NCBI GenBank assembly: GCA_012518875.1
Contig: JAAYRI010000087.1
Span: forward strand, 1 to 64,000
Reading direction: 5' to 3'
Length of the DNA stretch: 64,000 nucleotides
DNA from: Peptococcaceae bacterium
GTDB taxonomy: Bacteria > Bacillota > Desulfotomaculia > Desulfotomaculales > Pelotomaculaceae
Below the pieces are notes generated by a model. That model was not told the origin of the DNA and searched no databases. It saw nothing but the letters and a program-made list of their open reading frames with translations. Position 1 is the stretch's first letter. Every line of letters begins with the position of its first letter. The translations under genes were made by a program, and so were the position numbers. Below, in pieces: positions 19,726 through 30,099 of the stretch.

Positions 19726-20100
19726 CTAGCTCTGTTTGATGTCCGGACGCAAACAGGCGGCCTCTCCCAGGTAAACATGTTTTATCTCTTTCTGAGACTT
19801 ATTGGTGTTAACATGGATAAGTATCCTGATGCATCTGGGAAGACTACCGGGAACATTTAATTCCAAAGCATCGAGTAGGGGCACATATTTTAAACCTCTA
19901 TCCCGGGCGGCCCGGGCCGGAAAACAGGCATCCAGATCCTCCGTCATGGTAAAAATAATGCTGGCCATGTCACCAGCTTCAATATCGTTTTCTTTAATTA
20001 TAGTATCCAATAGTTCCCCAGTGGCGGCTAGGATTTCTTCCGCTGAATTCCTTTCCACCGTAATGGCACCGCGGATCCCCCTAAGAACTGTTCCAGCCAA
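19726..20100 (-). CDS. aroH: chorismate mutase AroH
   Basis: ORF to 20133; likely TTG start at 20100 after GGGGGG; 'LRGIRGAITVERNSAEEILAATGELLDTIIKEN', 'FTMTEDLDACFPARAAR'. Confidence 0.93.
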   Translation of the reverse strand: MAGTVLRGIRGAITVERNSAEEILAATGELLDTIIKENDIEAGDMASIIFTMTEDLDACFPARAARDRGLKYVPLLDALELNVPGSLPRCIRILIHVNTNKSQKEIKHVYLGEAACLRPDIKQS

Positions 20101-20180
20101 ACTGCTTCCCCCCAAATGCATAGTTGAAACCAAGTCCAGAAGGCAAAGCCGCAGCCCATGAAGCGGTTCCCATCATGCCA

Positions 20181-20603
20181 TCAACCAGACTGAACAGCCC
20201 TATGGCCCAACCCAATCGCTACCTCATCCAAATGTAACAATCCTACACCAAAAAAAATTGCTACACTGATATGATCCTGTTTCCTGGCGATACCTATTTT
20301 ACCGCCAACATTAAAACCCAGAGCCTTGGCCATTATCTGTGACAGGGCTTCTCTTGTGGCCCCGGCCACAGCCCCCTCATCTGCATGCTGCTCTTTGATG
20401 ACACCTTCCCTCTTTGAGGCCACCACAGCACGCTCAATGATTCTGTTAACAGACGAAATGAAGTCACCGCCGTAATCTACCGCCGCTGTCCTAAAACCTT
20501 CTCTAGCAAAACGTTGTTTATACTCCCTCTCTTGTTCCCTACTGCTGGTCAGGGCCATCTCTATCGCTACACTTGCCGTTCTGCGGCTGCCATATAGTGT
20601 CAT
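20181..20603 (-). CDS. HutP-family protein
   Basis: 140 aa; 'VAIEMALTSSREQEREYKQRF', 'KIGIARKQDHISVAIFFGVGLLHLDEVAIGLGHRAV' resembles the HutP fold family. Confidence 0.8.
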   Translation of the reverse strand: MTLYGSRRTASVAIEMALTSSREQEREYKQRFAREGFRTAAVDYGGDFISSVNRIIERAVVASKREGVIKEQHADEGAVAGATREALSQIMAKALGFNVGGKIGIARKQDHISVAIFFGVGLLHLDEVAIGLGHRAVQSG

Positions 20604-20767
20604 TATATACCACCTTGCTTCTAACAGGAGTGCAGGCGTTGTCCCGGCGCCTACTAAAAATATTATACTTTACAGATGTTTGAAAAGCAAACCAACCCTA
20701 ATCTGGGACAACCTGGGGCATGCCAACATTCAGCACCCTCACCATCAATCTAAATTCCAGGGATGCC

Positions 20768-21238
20768 TTATCTTGATAAACGTACCAAAGCGATATTTCT
20801 CAGGCCCTCATTCACTGTAATAGTAAGCCCCTGTTGTGGTTCAGCTACCTCGCGGCTTACATCCATTACCTCAATTTCAAAGGGTCTTTCATACTCCGTC
20901 CCATCAACCTGTAAAACATCTCCTTCTGCAACGGAAACCGTCACATAGCGGCCGTTAAAAACCCCGACCACCTCGCCGTTTACCAACAGCCGTGCCTGTG
21001 GGAGTGAGACAAACTCCTTTAGTCTAAAGGTAACAACAGGTTTGTTCAGGTCCCTGCTGGCGGTTGCCTGTTGAGGTCCCATATAGCTGTCGCCCATCAC
21101 AGGTTCCACATTTTGGCCGTGCTGATCACCGCCCAAAAACACCTGTGTCCCCAGCACCAGCAAAGCTATAATAATTACTGCCCTGATTAGGATGGTCTCT
21201 AGTATTTTATCCCAAGATCTACCCGGTGGCATTATCAT
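20768..21238 (-). CDS. membrane-anchored hypothetical protein
   Basis: 156 aa with N-terminal TM segment 'IRAVIIIALLVLGTQVFLGG' and extracytoplasmic beta-rich domain. Confidence 0.65.
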   Translation of the reverse strand: MIMPPGRSWDKILETILIRAVIIIALLVLGTQVFLGGDQHGQNVEPVMGDSYMGPQQATASRDLNKPVVTFRLKEFVSLPQARLLVNGEVVGVFNGRYVTVSVAEGDVLQVDGTEYERPFEIEVMDVSREVAEPQQGLTITVNEGLRNIALVRLSR

Positions 21239-21322
21239 TCCTTGTCCCCCATAAAAAAATTTACCAGTAAAATTGTATGAATAATACTGGCAGGATATTC
21301 CTATAGGGAAATGGTCTTTGGT

Positions 21323-21871
21323 TTACCCCAGGTTGTACTTCCTTTCCAACCGAGACCTTGATTCTTTCATCTCCTCGTGAATTTTAAAAAGCAGTCTCTC
21401 TATTTCCGCATGATTCAATGAAATATAGGCCGGATCAAGTATTTCTATTTTCCTAAAGTCATCCCGGGCCAGAAAACGGATTATGTTTTCTAGGGCGTCC
21501 GCCTTAACTGTAAGTATTAATGGGGCATAGGCAATATCACTATTATTTATATCGTCATATACAGTATATACATCTCCGGAAACGTCGATATCAATAATCT
21601 GCATGCCCTGCAGGGGCACGTTACGAAATATGGTGATCTGCTGTTCCCGCGCCTCCTCAGCAGCTTTGTCAGTGGGTTTGCCGCCAAACAAAAAGCGCCC
21701 CGGCTTACCGGTGCCGCTAAAGTCAAGGCGTATTTTAAATAAAATGCCATCTCTATCAGTTATGCTGTCTGTGGCCTGGCTATTTGACAACAGAATCCCT
21801 CCCACATCTTTGGGTGCTATTTTATCGTATAATTCTCTTCTGCTTAAGGAATTCCTTCTTGACTTGGCCAA
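21323..21871 (-). CDS. hypothetical protein
   Basis: 182-aa ORF in the operon orientation between rluB and the 156-aa ORF; no family recognised. Confidence 0.6.
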   Translation of the reverse strand: MAKSRRNSLSRRELYDKIAPKDVGGILLSNSQATDSITDRDGILFKIRLDFSGTGKPGRFLFGGKPTDKAAEEAREQQITIFRNVPLQGMQIIDIDVSGDVYTVYDDINNSDIAYAPLILTVKADALENIIRFLARDDFRKIEILDPAYISLNHAEIERLLFKIHEEMKESRSRLERKYNLG

Positions 21872-21901
21872 TGTATCTTGTTGGAACTATGCCCAGGATG
21901 A

Positions 21902-22642
21902 TCATTTATTATTTCCCAGCCCGCATTTGCGCCGCAACATTTTTAACTCATCCCCCGTCAGGTGGCGGTACTGACCGGGCTTAAGATCAGCAATATCCAA
22001 CCCCCCCAGGCTGGTTCTTTTAAGGCGCATTACTGGATGCCCAATATGTGCGCACATCCGTTTAACCTGGTGTTTCCGTCCTTCGTGAATAGTGAGCTCC
22101 AAAAGGGCATTGCCATCTTTTTTGCCTTTGAGCCGGACTTTAGCGGGAGCAGTAGGGCCGTCTGCAAGCAGTAACCCCTTCTCCATCTGTTTTAGCCTGA
22201 TCTCATCGGGCATACCTGCTACCCGTACCTGATAGGTCTTGGGGATCTGGTGCCTGGGGTGAGTGAGGGCATGGGTCAGGTCTCCATCATTGGTCAGCAG
22301 GAGCAGCCCCTCACTGTCATAATCCAGCCTGCCGACGGGGTAGACCCGGCCATCGTTATCCTTTAAAAGATCAGGAACCTTCCGGCGACCCTTTTCGTCA
22401 CTCATGGTCGTTATGTAGCCTCTGGGTTTATACATTAGAATATACTGCCGGGAGGATGATGGGTTAATACCTTTCCCTCTTACAAGTATCTGATCCGCAG
22501 CGGGGTCAACCTTTGTGCCAGGTTCCCTGGCAACCTTGCCATTTACCTTTACCAGGCCGGCTGCAATCAATTCTTCACAGCGCCGCCGTGATGCCACACC
22601 CGCCCTAGCCATAACCTTTTGCAACCGTTCCATCTGTCCCAT
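21902..22642 (-). CDS. rluB: 23S rRNA pseudouridine synthase, RluB family
   Basis: 246 aa; S4 domain then 'VGRLDYDSEGLLLLTNDGDLTHALTHP'. Confidence 0.94.
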   Translation of the reverse strand: MGQMERLQKVMARAGVASRRRCEELIAAGLVKVNGKVAREPGTKVDPAADQILVRGKGINPSSSRQYILMYKPRGYITTMSDEKGRRKVPDLLKDNDGRVYPVGRLDYDSEGLLLLTNDGDLTHALTHPRHQIPKTYQVRVAGMPDEIRLKQMEKGLLLADGPTAPAKVRLKGKKDGNALLELTIHEGRKHQVKRMCAHIGHPVMRLKRTSLGGLDIADLKPGQYRHLTGDELKMLRRKCGLGNNK

Positions 22643-22802
22643 CTTTATCCCCCAGGGTTAATCTGATTACAACAATAGTTATTACCATCTAAAGGCCGTA
22701 TAATTACTAATGCCCCCTTAACCTTCCCCAGACTATATTTTCAACCAGCACCGCATTTTAAGCTATTCTATCACCAGTAGCATGAACATTTCAAGAAAAA
22801 TC

Positions 22803-23336
22803 CTATTGAAATACCAACCGCACGATTACCACTGATGCTATCAGGGTTGTTAAATCAGCAACCAGCCCCAACAAAACCGAGTAGCGATATTTCCTAATGC
22901 CTACAGAACCGAAGTATAAGGTCAAAACATAGAAGGTCGTATCACAACTCCCCTGCATTGTGGACACAAGACGACCCAAAAAGCTATCCGGCCCGTAGGT
23001 TTTAACTATATCTGAAGCGATGCCCAGGGCTGCCCCACCGGAGAGAGGACGCATCACAGCATGAGGCAACACCTCCGCCGGTAGGCCGATATAATTAAGT
23101 ACTGGTGATAGGGTAGCCACCAGTACCTCCATGGCCCCTGAAGCCCTGAATATGCTGATAGCCATCAACATCGCCACCAGGTAGGGAATTGTCTTTATTG
23201 CGGTAGCAAACCCGGCTTCGGCCCCATCAACAAAGGTCTCATATACCTTTACACCCCGCAACATGGCCACCACCGGGACAATTAGCAGGATAACAGGGAT
23301 AGCCCAGCGGGACAGTTCAGCAATAACAGTAAACAT
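22803..23336 (-). CDS. spmB: spore maturation protein B
   Basis: likely start 23336 (MFTVIAELSRWAIPVIL); SpmB-like nucleoside recognition domain; adjacent to spmA. Confidence 0.9.
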   Translation of the reverse strand: MFTVIAELSRWAIPVILLIVPVVAMLRGVKVYETFVDGAEAGFATAIKTIPYLVAMLMAISIFRASGAMEVLVATLSPVLNYIGLPAEVLPHAVMRPLSGGAALGIASDIVKTYGPDSFLGRLVSTMQGSCDTTFYVLTLYFGSVGIRKYRYSVLLGLVADLTTLIASVVIVRLVFQ

Positions 23337-23343
23337 GCACCCC

Positions 23344-23946
23344 TCACCTCCTGCCTGAATAAACCAGACGCAGCAGCCTGTCCACCATAATGGCCACAAA
23401 CATACTGGTTGCAGTGGCCATGATGGTGGGCCCAACAATTTCTGTGGGGTCAGCCGAACCATACAACAAACGTATACCGATTATCGTTGTGGGTATTAAG
23501 GTAATACAGGATGTGTTTAAACCAAGGAAGGTACACATGGCCTCTGATGCGGTATCACTATTCCGGTTCAGGTTCTGCAATTCACGCATGGCGATTAGTC
23601 CCATTGGTGTGGCTGCATTACCCAATCCCAGGATATTGGCGCTAAGGTTCATCACTATGGCCCCCATAGCCGGGTGATCCCTGGGGACACTGGGAAAGAG
23701 AAACCGCATCAAAGGGCGCACCAGCCAGGCCAGCGCCCGCACCAAACCAGCCGCCTCAGCCAATTTCATAATTCCCAGCCAGAATGTAATGATGGCAATC
23801 AGACTAAGTGATATTTTCACCGCATCGTTAGCACCCTCTAGAGCCGCTTTGGTAATGATCTCAATGTTGCCGTTTGCAGCAGCTACTAGGATGCCAAAAA
23901 CCACCATCATCAGCCAAACAATATTTACCATATCCCATACCCCCAT
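23344..23946 (-). CDS. spmA: spore maturation protein A
   Basis: 200 aa; 'FPSVPRDHPAMGAIVMNLSANILGLGNAATPMGLIAMREL'. Confidence 0.93.
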   Translation of the reverse strand: MGVWDMVNIVWLMMVVFGILVAAANGNIEIITKAALEGANDAVKISLSLIAIITFWLGIMKLAEAAGLVRALAWLVRPLMRFLFPSVPRDHPAMGAIVMNLSANILGLGNAATPMGLIAMRELQNLNRNSDTASEAMCTFLGLNTSCITLIPTTIIGIRLLYGSADPTEIVGPTIMATATSMFVAIMVDRLLRLVYSGRR

Positions 23947-24049
23947 ACATCAGGGTTGTCCTATGTTACCTTATGACCAGTAGCAGCCAAATAGTACAGG
24001 ATATGGTAAAGGGGTTATCGTCCTCAGGTGCCGTCCCGGAATAACTAGG

Positions 24050-25327
24050 CTATAACATCCTTTGCTTGAAAATGCCTGTTAGCCCTGTTTTATCTACCCT
24101 CTCTTTTATTTTGGCAATATCAGTTGTATACAACCCCAGTTCCCCCATCCGTTCAAAATATACTGAACCGGAAAAGGTATATTTTTTACCCAACCCGGCT
24201 GTTTTTTTCATTTCCCGATGCATAAAGGAAATAATATCACCACAAGCCAGTTTATCAGGCAGTACTAGGGGCTCGCAGCCGCTAATAAGCCTCACGGCAT
24301 TATGCCCCGCCAAAAATCCAGTGGCTATTGCCTCCGTGTGCCCCACCAGCAATCCCGTTTTTTCTCCTGCACAAAACAGATTCTCCACACCCGAAACCCG
24401 CAATGCCGCATCACAAGGTGCCATGGCCATAAACCGCACAGAGTTGCCTTTCCCCCCCGAATAGGGATCCGCATAACGGGCATCCTGAAAACCATTCAGG
24501 GTGCGCAGAATTTCCAGGGGGAAGTAGGGGGTCATCAATTTAGCATGGCCGGTGTCCAGAATGATCAGGTTTTTGGCAAAGTCGTTTAATGAATACTGCT
24601 GACATGCCTTCTTTTGCAACTGTTCGGACCTGCGCAAATGATGGGGCAGCGGCACTACCAACACACCCTCGCGTTCGAGTTTCCTTATCAGATCGGGTCT
24701 AATGGATTTTTTCTCAAGTTTACAAGAACCGCTCATGGCTTCAAAATGAGGGAAACCCTCACCCGCCCTAATCTCGGCCACACCAGCCCGATCGGTCAGG
24801 CTTACTCTTGGACCAAAAGTAGGGCAACGCAGAATACACATGGCGCACCCAGCACCATAGCGAAGGCAGTTCCCAGCCGGTCCGGCAGTACCGGTACAGT
24901 CAATATATACGTCACCCTTGATTTCTTCGCCATCTACGGTCAACAAACTGGAAATAGCGTCTCCTTTTCTGGAAACCCCTGTCACCCTTTTCTGCAACCC
25001 CAACCTGACCCCACTAAGTAATAGCAATGACCTGATAGCCGGCTCTATCCTGGTCACGTCGTAAAGCATGGCGTGTAAATGCCCGGGGAAATTCACGTTG
25101 TGGTGGGTCACTACTGTCTCTATTACTGCAAGCAGTTCACCACCACCCATAGCCACTATTTCTTCATGGGCGGTAAACCGGCCATTATTGCGCATAATGC
25201 CGCCTACAAGCCCGGTTCCGAGTAACATGTCTGTCTTTTCCACTAGAATGGCTTTGGCCCCTGCCGCCTGCACTGAAAAAGCGGCTGCACAGCCGGCCCA
25301 GCCACCACCCACTATTACAACGTGCAT
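24050..25327 (-). CDS. FAD-dependent oxidoreductase
   Basis: 425 aa; N-terminal 'VVIVGGGWAGCAAAFSVQAAGAKAILVEK' Rossmann motif; 'FCAGEKTGLLVGHTEAIATGFLAGHNAVRL' C-terminal FAD motif. Confidence 0.85.
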   Translation of the reverse strand: MHVVIVGGGWAGCAAAFSVQAAGAKAILVEKTDMLLGTGLVGGIMRNNGRFTAHEEIVAMGGGELLAVIETVVTHHNVNFPGHLHAMLYDVTRIEPAIRSLLLLSGVRLGLQKRVTGVSRKGDAISSLLTVDGEEIKGDVYIDCTGTAGPAGNCLRYGAGCAMCILRCPTFGPRVSLTDRAGVAEIRAGEGFPHFEAMSGSCKLEKKSIRPDLIRKLEREGVLVVPLPHHLRRSEQLQKKACQQYSLNDFAKNLIILDTGHAKLMTPYFPLEILRTLNGFQDARYADPYSGGKGNSVRFMAMAPCDAALRVSGVENLFCAGEKTGLLVGHTEAIATGFLAGHNAVRLISGCEPLVLPDKLACGDIISFMHREMKKTAGLGKKYTFSGSVYFERMGELGLYTTDIAKIKERVDKTGLTGIFKQRML

Positions 25328-25396
25328 AAAAAATCCTCCCCTTTGTCTACTATATTCAGGAAGGATCCTAAAAGCTTATGTAATTCCATAAAAAGG

Positions 25397-26818
25397 TTAT
25401 GCAAGAATTTTTCTTGATCCCTTACCCCCATCGTAAGAAAAAATAACAGGCTTGTTATCCAGCACTGTTTCCAGATGTACAGGGCGGCCCCATAGGGTGT
25501 AAACATGGGGCAGGGTCTTTTCCAGATAGACAACATCCAGCTCCATATCCTCATATTCATGTTTCAAATACAGCTCACCCCTTTTATTATAGTCCCCCTC
25601 CTGCACTACTATATAGGGGTAACCACAATTTATCAGGCTGCTCACTATTGCATCCCGTACCTTTTCCCATTCCTTCTCGATTATTTTCCAATCATAGCCG
25701 GCCTTCTCATACAAATAAAGATCCATCTCTTCTACCAGCTCTTTGGTAAGATAATTGCGCAGAAAGGAAACGTCATTTTCTGTTGCCCTCACCGCAAAAA
25801 TTTTCTCCCGGCCCTGCCCACCGGGACGACCATATTTTTCCCTTTCCTCGGGGGTGGGCCGGTCCCATCTTTTTTCAATATTCTCAAATATTTTCAAACC
25901 TAGCGTGTATGGGTTGAGCCGGGTTTTTGATGTCTGCATTATATCCGAGTGCATCTTGGCAAACTCTACCGCCTCAGCTTCATCAAGCTCCATCTCCCGC
26001 ATAATTCTCAAATGCCAATAGGAAGCCCAACCTTCGTTCATGATTTTTGTTTCCATCTGGGGCCAAAAATAGAGCATTTCCTGGCGGATTACCGACATGA
26101 TATCCCGCTGCCATTCCGCCAACTCCTTGCTATATTGGGCTATAAACATAACTAGATCCTTCTCCGGTTCTGCTGGAAACGTTTTTTTCTCATAACCCAC
26201 GTTGTCAGCTGCCCTATTTTCACCAATTGACCACAGGTCATCATAGGGGGTTTCAGGGTTTTTAGCATGATCTGTTTGTCTTTGACTAAACCCGCTAGTT
26301 TTAACATTTTTTCTTAAATCCCTTGGTTCGATATGGTCTTGTATGGCTACCACAGCGTCAATGAAGGATTCCACCCTTGCCTGTCCGTATCTAAGTTCAT
26401 AGTCACGAAAACGGTTGGCTGCCACAGCCATTGACTCTACCATTTGCCTTGATGTTTTTTGGAAATGAACATTGTTTTTAAAAAAGTCGCAGTGAGCCAG
26501 CACATGGGCCATCACCAGTTTGTTCTGGATCAGGGTGTTCCCTTCTAGTAAAAAAGCATAGCAGGGATCGGAATTGATCACCATTTCATAAATTCGCCCC
26601 AGGTTATAATCATATTGTGTTTTCATTTTGTGATAAGCTTTACCGAAGGACCAATGAGAGTAACGGGTGGGCATACTGTAGGCACCGAAGGTATAGATAA
26701 TATCGGCCGGGCAGATTTCAAAAAACATGTCATAAAAATCAAGATCGAATTCCCTGGCTTTTGCTGAAATCAGCAGCAGTGCCCTCTCCAGTTGCTTTTT
26801 TTCTTCCTGCAGTTTCAT
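25397..26818 (-). CDS. spoVR: SpoVR family protein
   Basis: 473 aa; 'EICPADIIYTFGAYSMPTRYSHWSFGKAYHKMKTQYDYNLGRIYEMVINSDPCYAFL'. Confidence 0.95.
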   Translation of the reverse strand: MKLQEEKKQLERALLLISAKAREFDLDFYDMFFEICPADIIYTFGAYSMPTRYSHWSFGKAYHKMKTQYDYNLGRIYEMVINSDPCYAFLLEGNTLIQNKLVMAHVLAHCDFFKNNVHFQKTSRQMVESMAVAANRFRDYELRYGQARVESFIDAVVAIQDHIEPRDLRKNVKTSGFSQRQTDHAKNPETPYDDLWSIGENRAADNVGYEKKTFPAEPEKDLVMFIAQYSKELAEWQRDIMSVIRQEMLYFWPQMETKIMNEGWASYWHLRIMREMELDEAEAVEFAKMHSDIMQTSKTRLNPYTLGLKIFENIEKRWDRPTPEEREKYGRPGGQGREKIFAVRATENDVSFLRNYLTKELVEEMDLYLYEKAGYDWKIIEKEWEKVRDAIVSSLINCGYPYIVVQEGDYNKRGELYLKHEYEDMELDVVYLEKTLPHVYTLWGRPVHLETVLDNKPVIFSYDGGKGSRKILA

Positions 26819-27037
26819 AGGCCATTCCCCCCTGTTAATACAATATGCACGGTGGGGAATCTAATTACCAAGGCATTGCAGCAGTGACTCCTCTACTAGA
26901 AAAGCCATCTTTAAAACAGGTGGGATTTAGCACTAGAAACCTTTCACGGGTGCCGTGCAGATAATTAAAATTTCCTGGAAGTGTGAAAAAGTGAAATGGC
27001 GGGTAAAACCCACCACATCAAGAAATGGCTATTCCGG

Positions 27038-28192
27038 CTATGCTTTTTCTCCCCCCTGCTCCGGTAGCAGGCTGAAGAATTTTTTTAGCGCCGGATATAC
27101 ACCCCCTTTATCTTTGACAGTCACACAGGTGAACTTATCATTTTGTATTTTTTTAAAGGCGTTGCGCAGGGTGGAGGTATAATAATAGGGGCCTTCTATC
27201 TCCCCGTAGCCGACCATATTGCATACCTGCAGTAGTTCATGAATTAGCCTGATACAGTACTTGTTGTCGGAGGACAGGTTATCACCGTCGGAAAAATGGA
27301 AGGCATAAATATTATAATCCTCGGGGTTATAACGCTCTGCGATCACTTTCAGAGCCAGGTTGTAAACAGAAGAACAACGGGTACCGCCGCTGGCTCCTTT
27401 AGTGAAAAATTCCTCCTCAGTGGTTTCTTTAGCCTCCGTATGGTGAGCCAAAAACACTATACGGACATTATTATACTTGGTGCGCAGGAAGCGCACCATC
27501 CAAAAGAAAAAACTACGGGCGATGTACTTTTCAAAGGGCCCCATAGACCCGGAGGTATCCATCATCGCTATGACTACCGCATTGGACTCATATTTATAGG
27601 TAACCTCCCAGGTTTTAAAACGTAAATCTTCCGGCATAATGGCCAGGGCCCCACCGGCCCCTTTTAGCATATTGCGCTTAATCGCCTCCATAATGGTCCG
27701 CTGACGATCAATATTACTGGAAATACCCTTTTTACGAATATCCCTGAACTCCAGGGCATCTGAGGCCAGTTCCGGCTTCTTTTTTTGTTCCAGGTTGGGC
27801 AATCCCAGGTCCTCAAAAATCATTTCTGCCAGCTCATCCACCGTAATATCCGCCTCATAGTAATCCACACCGGGTTCATTGCCGGCCCCCCTGCCCCGGC
27901 CAAACCTGGGTTCAGAAAACACGATATCCCCCTTTTTACTACGGCCGTCTCCCTGACCGGCATGTTTTTGCCTGTTGTGGTCAAAACGAAAATGGTATTC
28001 ATGTAAGGAGCGGATGGGCACCCGGACAGTCTTGCGGCCATCATGCATGATGATGCTTTCCTCACTAACGATATCAGCCAGGTTTTTTTTAATGGCTTCT
28101 CGCACCTTTTCCCGATGGCGCTGCCTGTCTATTTCCCCCTTGCGGTGTAGGGACCAGTCCTCACGGGTAATAACCAAATTCGGTTCCTTCAT
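27038..28192 (-). CDS. yhbH: sporulation protein YhbH (VWA-like)
   Basis: 384 aa; 'VIAMMDTSGSMGPFEKYIARSFFFWMVRFLRTKY', 'GGTRCSSVYNLALKVI'; adjacent to prkA and spoVR. Confidence 0.93.
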   Translation of the reverse strand: MKEPNLVITREDWSLHRKGEIDRQRHREKVREAIKKNLADIVSEESIIMHDGRKTVRVPIRSLHEYHFRFDHNRQKHAGQGDGRSKKGDIVFSEPRFGRGRGAGNEPGVDYYEADITVDELAEMIFEDLGLPNLEQKKKPELASDALEFRDIRKKGISSNIDRQRTIMEAIKRNMLKGAGGALAIMPEDLRFKTWEVTYKYESNAVVIAMMDTSGSMGPFEKYIARSFFFWMVRFLRTKYNNVRIVFLAHHTEAKETTEEEFFTKGASGGTRCSSVYNLALKVIAERYNPEDYNIYAFHFSDGDNLSSDNKYCIRLIHELLQVCNMVGYGEIEGPYYYTSTLRNAFKKIQNDKFTCVTVKDKGGVYPALKKFFSLLPEQGGEKA

Positions 28193-28203
28193 GTTATAAC
28201 CCC

Positions 28204-30099
28204 CTAGCGGTTGAGCAAACTGCCGATGTACCGCAGTAGTTCGTTGGCACAGTTGGGGCAGTAACCATGGTCCGATATTAAACGGGCGCTTACCTGGTTG
28301 ATTCTTTTTAGCTGATCGGCATCAGGGGTCTTGGCGGAGGTGGTAATTTTAACCACATCTTTCAAGTCGGCGAATAATTTTTTTTCGATGGCTTCCCGTA
28401 ACCGTTCATGGGAGTTGTAGTCAAAGCGCTTGTTTTTACGGGCATAACTGGAGAGCCTGATTAATATTTCCTCTCGAAAGACCTTTTTAGCACTTTCGGC
28501 TATGCCAATCTGCTCCTCTATAGAGCGCATCAGTTTTTCATCGGGCGCCAGCTCCTCATCCGTAATTGGATCCTTGAGCCTGGCCCCGTTGCAGAAAGCC
28601 TCTACATTATCCAGGTAGTTTTCAAACAATGTTTTGGCTGATTCTTCATAGGAATAGACAAAGGCCTTTTGCACTTCCTTTTTGGCCATTTCATCATATT
28701 CTTGACGGGCGATGGAAATGAAGTTCAACAGGTTGTCACGTTCCTCCACGGTGATGGATGGATGCTGGTCAAGGCCTTCTTTTAAGGCGCGCAGGACGTC
28801 GAGGGGGTTGATACAGCGGGTAGAGGTGCGAATGAGGGCTGATGACAGGCGATTAATCACATAACGGGGGTCAACACCGCTCATGCCCTCGTCCACCGCT
28901 TCCTTCTGTAGTTCCTGGAGATCCTTTTGCTTGAAGCCCTCCACATCTTCCCCATCATACAGCTTCATTTTTTTTACCAGGTCCATACCCTGTTTTTTAG
29001 ATTCTGTGAGTCGGGATAAAACTGAGAATATACTGGCCACCCGCATGGCGTGAGGGGCAATATGGATGTTGCGCAGGTCGCTCTCCTTGATTAGCTTTTC
29101 ATAAATCTTAACCTCATCCGTTACCCTGAGGTTGTATGGTATTTTGATCACTATAATCCGTGATTGGAGGGCTTCATTTTTCTTATTGCTGATAAAACTC
29201 TTGTACTCGTTTTCATTGGTATGGGCTACGATCATCTCATCTGCGTAGATCAAGGCAAAACGGCCAGCCTTGAAATTGCCTTCCTGGGATAGGCTAAGTA
29301 GATTCCAGAGGAATTTTTCATCACACTTGAGCATTTCCTGAAATTCCATCAACCCCCGGTTGGCAATATTCAGCTCACCGTCAAAACGATAAGCCCGGGG
29401 GTCTGATTCCGACCCATATTCTGTGATGGTGGAAAAGTCCATGCTACCGGTGAGGTCGGCAATATCTTGCGACTTGGGATCGGAAGGAGTAAAGGTACCA
29501 ATTCCCGACCGGTTATCCTCAGATAAAAACACCCGTTCCACAGGCATCTGTTCTATGTTGCCGTCGTATTTCGTTTCCAGCATCATGCGGCAGGAAGGAC
29601 ACAGTTCCCCTTCGATGTAAACATTATAAACATCTTGAAATTCTTTTCTCAATTCCCTGGGAATCAGGTGCAGGGGTTCTTCATGCATGGGGCATCCTTT
29701 AATACCATAAAAGGCACCTTCATTAGTACGGCTGTATTTTTCCAGACCCCTTTTCAGCATGGCCACAAGGGTTGATTTACCGCCGCTTACCGGACCCATA
29801 AGCAGCAAAATCCGTTTACGCACATCCAGCCGGCGGGCAGCGGGGTGAAAGTATTCCTCCACCAGTGTTTCCAGGGTTTTTTCTAAACCAAAGAGCTCCG
29901 AGGCAAAAAAGTTATAACTTCTTAGATCACCTTTTTCCTCCATCCCGGCGCTCTTGATCATATTATAAATCCTGGCATGGGCTAATTGACATACTGATGG
30001 TTTTTCTTTGACTATATCAAGGTAGTCTTTAAAGGTTCCCTCCCAGGCGAGCTGTTTTTCCACAGTACGGTGTTTCTCTATCAATTTCAGGAAGTCCAT
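28204..30099 (-). CDS. prkA: PrkA family serine protein kinase/AAA protein
   Basis: ORF to 30150, likely ATG at 30099 with GGAGAGAAGGAAACT; 'RILLLMGPVSGGKSTLVAMLKRGLEKYS', 'GIKGCPMHEEPLHLIP'. Confidence 0.94.
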   Translation of the reverse strand: MDFLKLIEKHRTVEKQLAWEGTFKDYLDIVKEKPSVCQLAHARIYNMIKSAGMEEKGDLRSYNFFASELFGLEKTLETLVEEYFHPAARRLDVRKRILLLMGPVSGGKSTLVAMLKRGLEKYSRTNEGAFYGIKGCPMHEEPLHLIPRELRKEFQDVYNVYIEGELCPSCRMMLETKYDGNIEQMPVERVFLSEDNRSGIGTFTPSDPKSQDIADLTGSMDFSTITEYGSESDPRAYRFDGELNIANRGLMEFQEMLKCDEKFLWNLLSLSQEGNFKAGRFALIYADEMIVAHTNENEYKSFISNKKNEALQSRIIVIKIPYNLRVTDEVKIYEKLIKESDLRNIHIAPHAMRVASIFSVLSRLTESKKQGMDLVKKMKLYDGEDVEGFKQKDLQELQKEAVDEGMSGVDPRYVINRLSSALIRTSTRCINPLDVLRALKEGLDQHPSITVEERDNLLNFISIARQEYDEMAKKEVQKAFVYSYEESAKTLFENYLDNVEAFCNGARLKDPITDEELAPDEKLMRSIEEQIGIAESAKKVFREEILIRLSSYARKNKRFDYNSHERLREAIEKKLFADLKDVVKITTSAKTPDADQLKRINQVSARLISDHGYCPNCANELLRYIGSLLNR

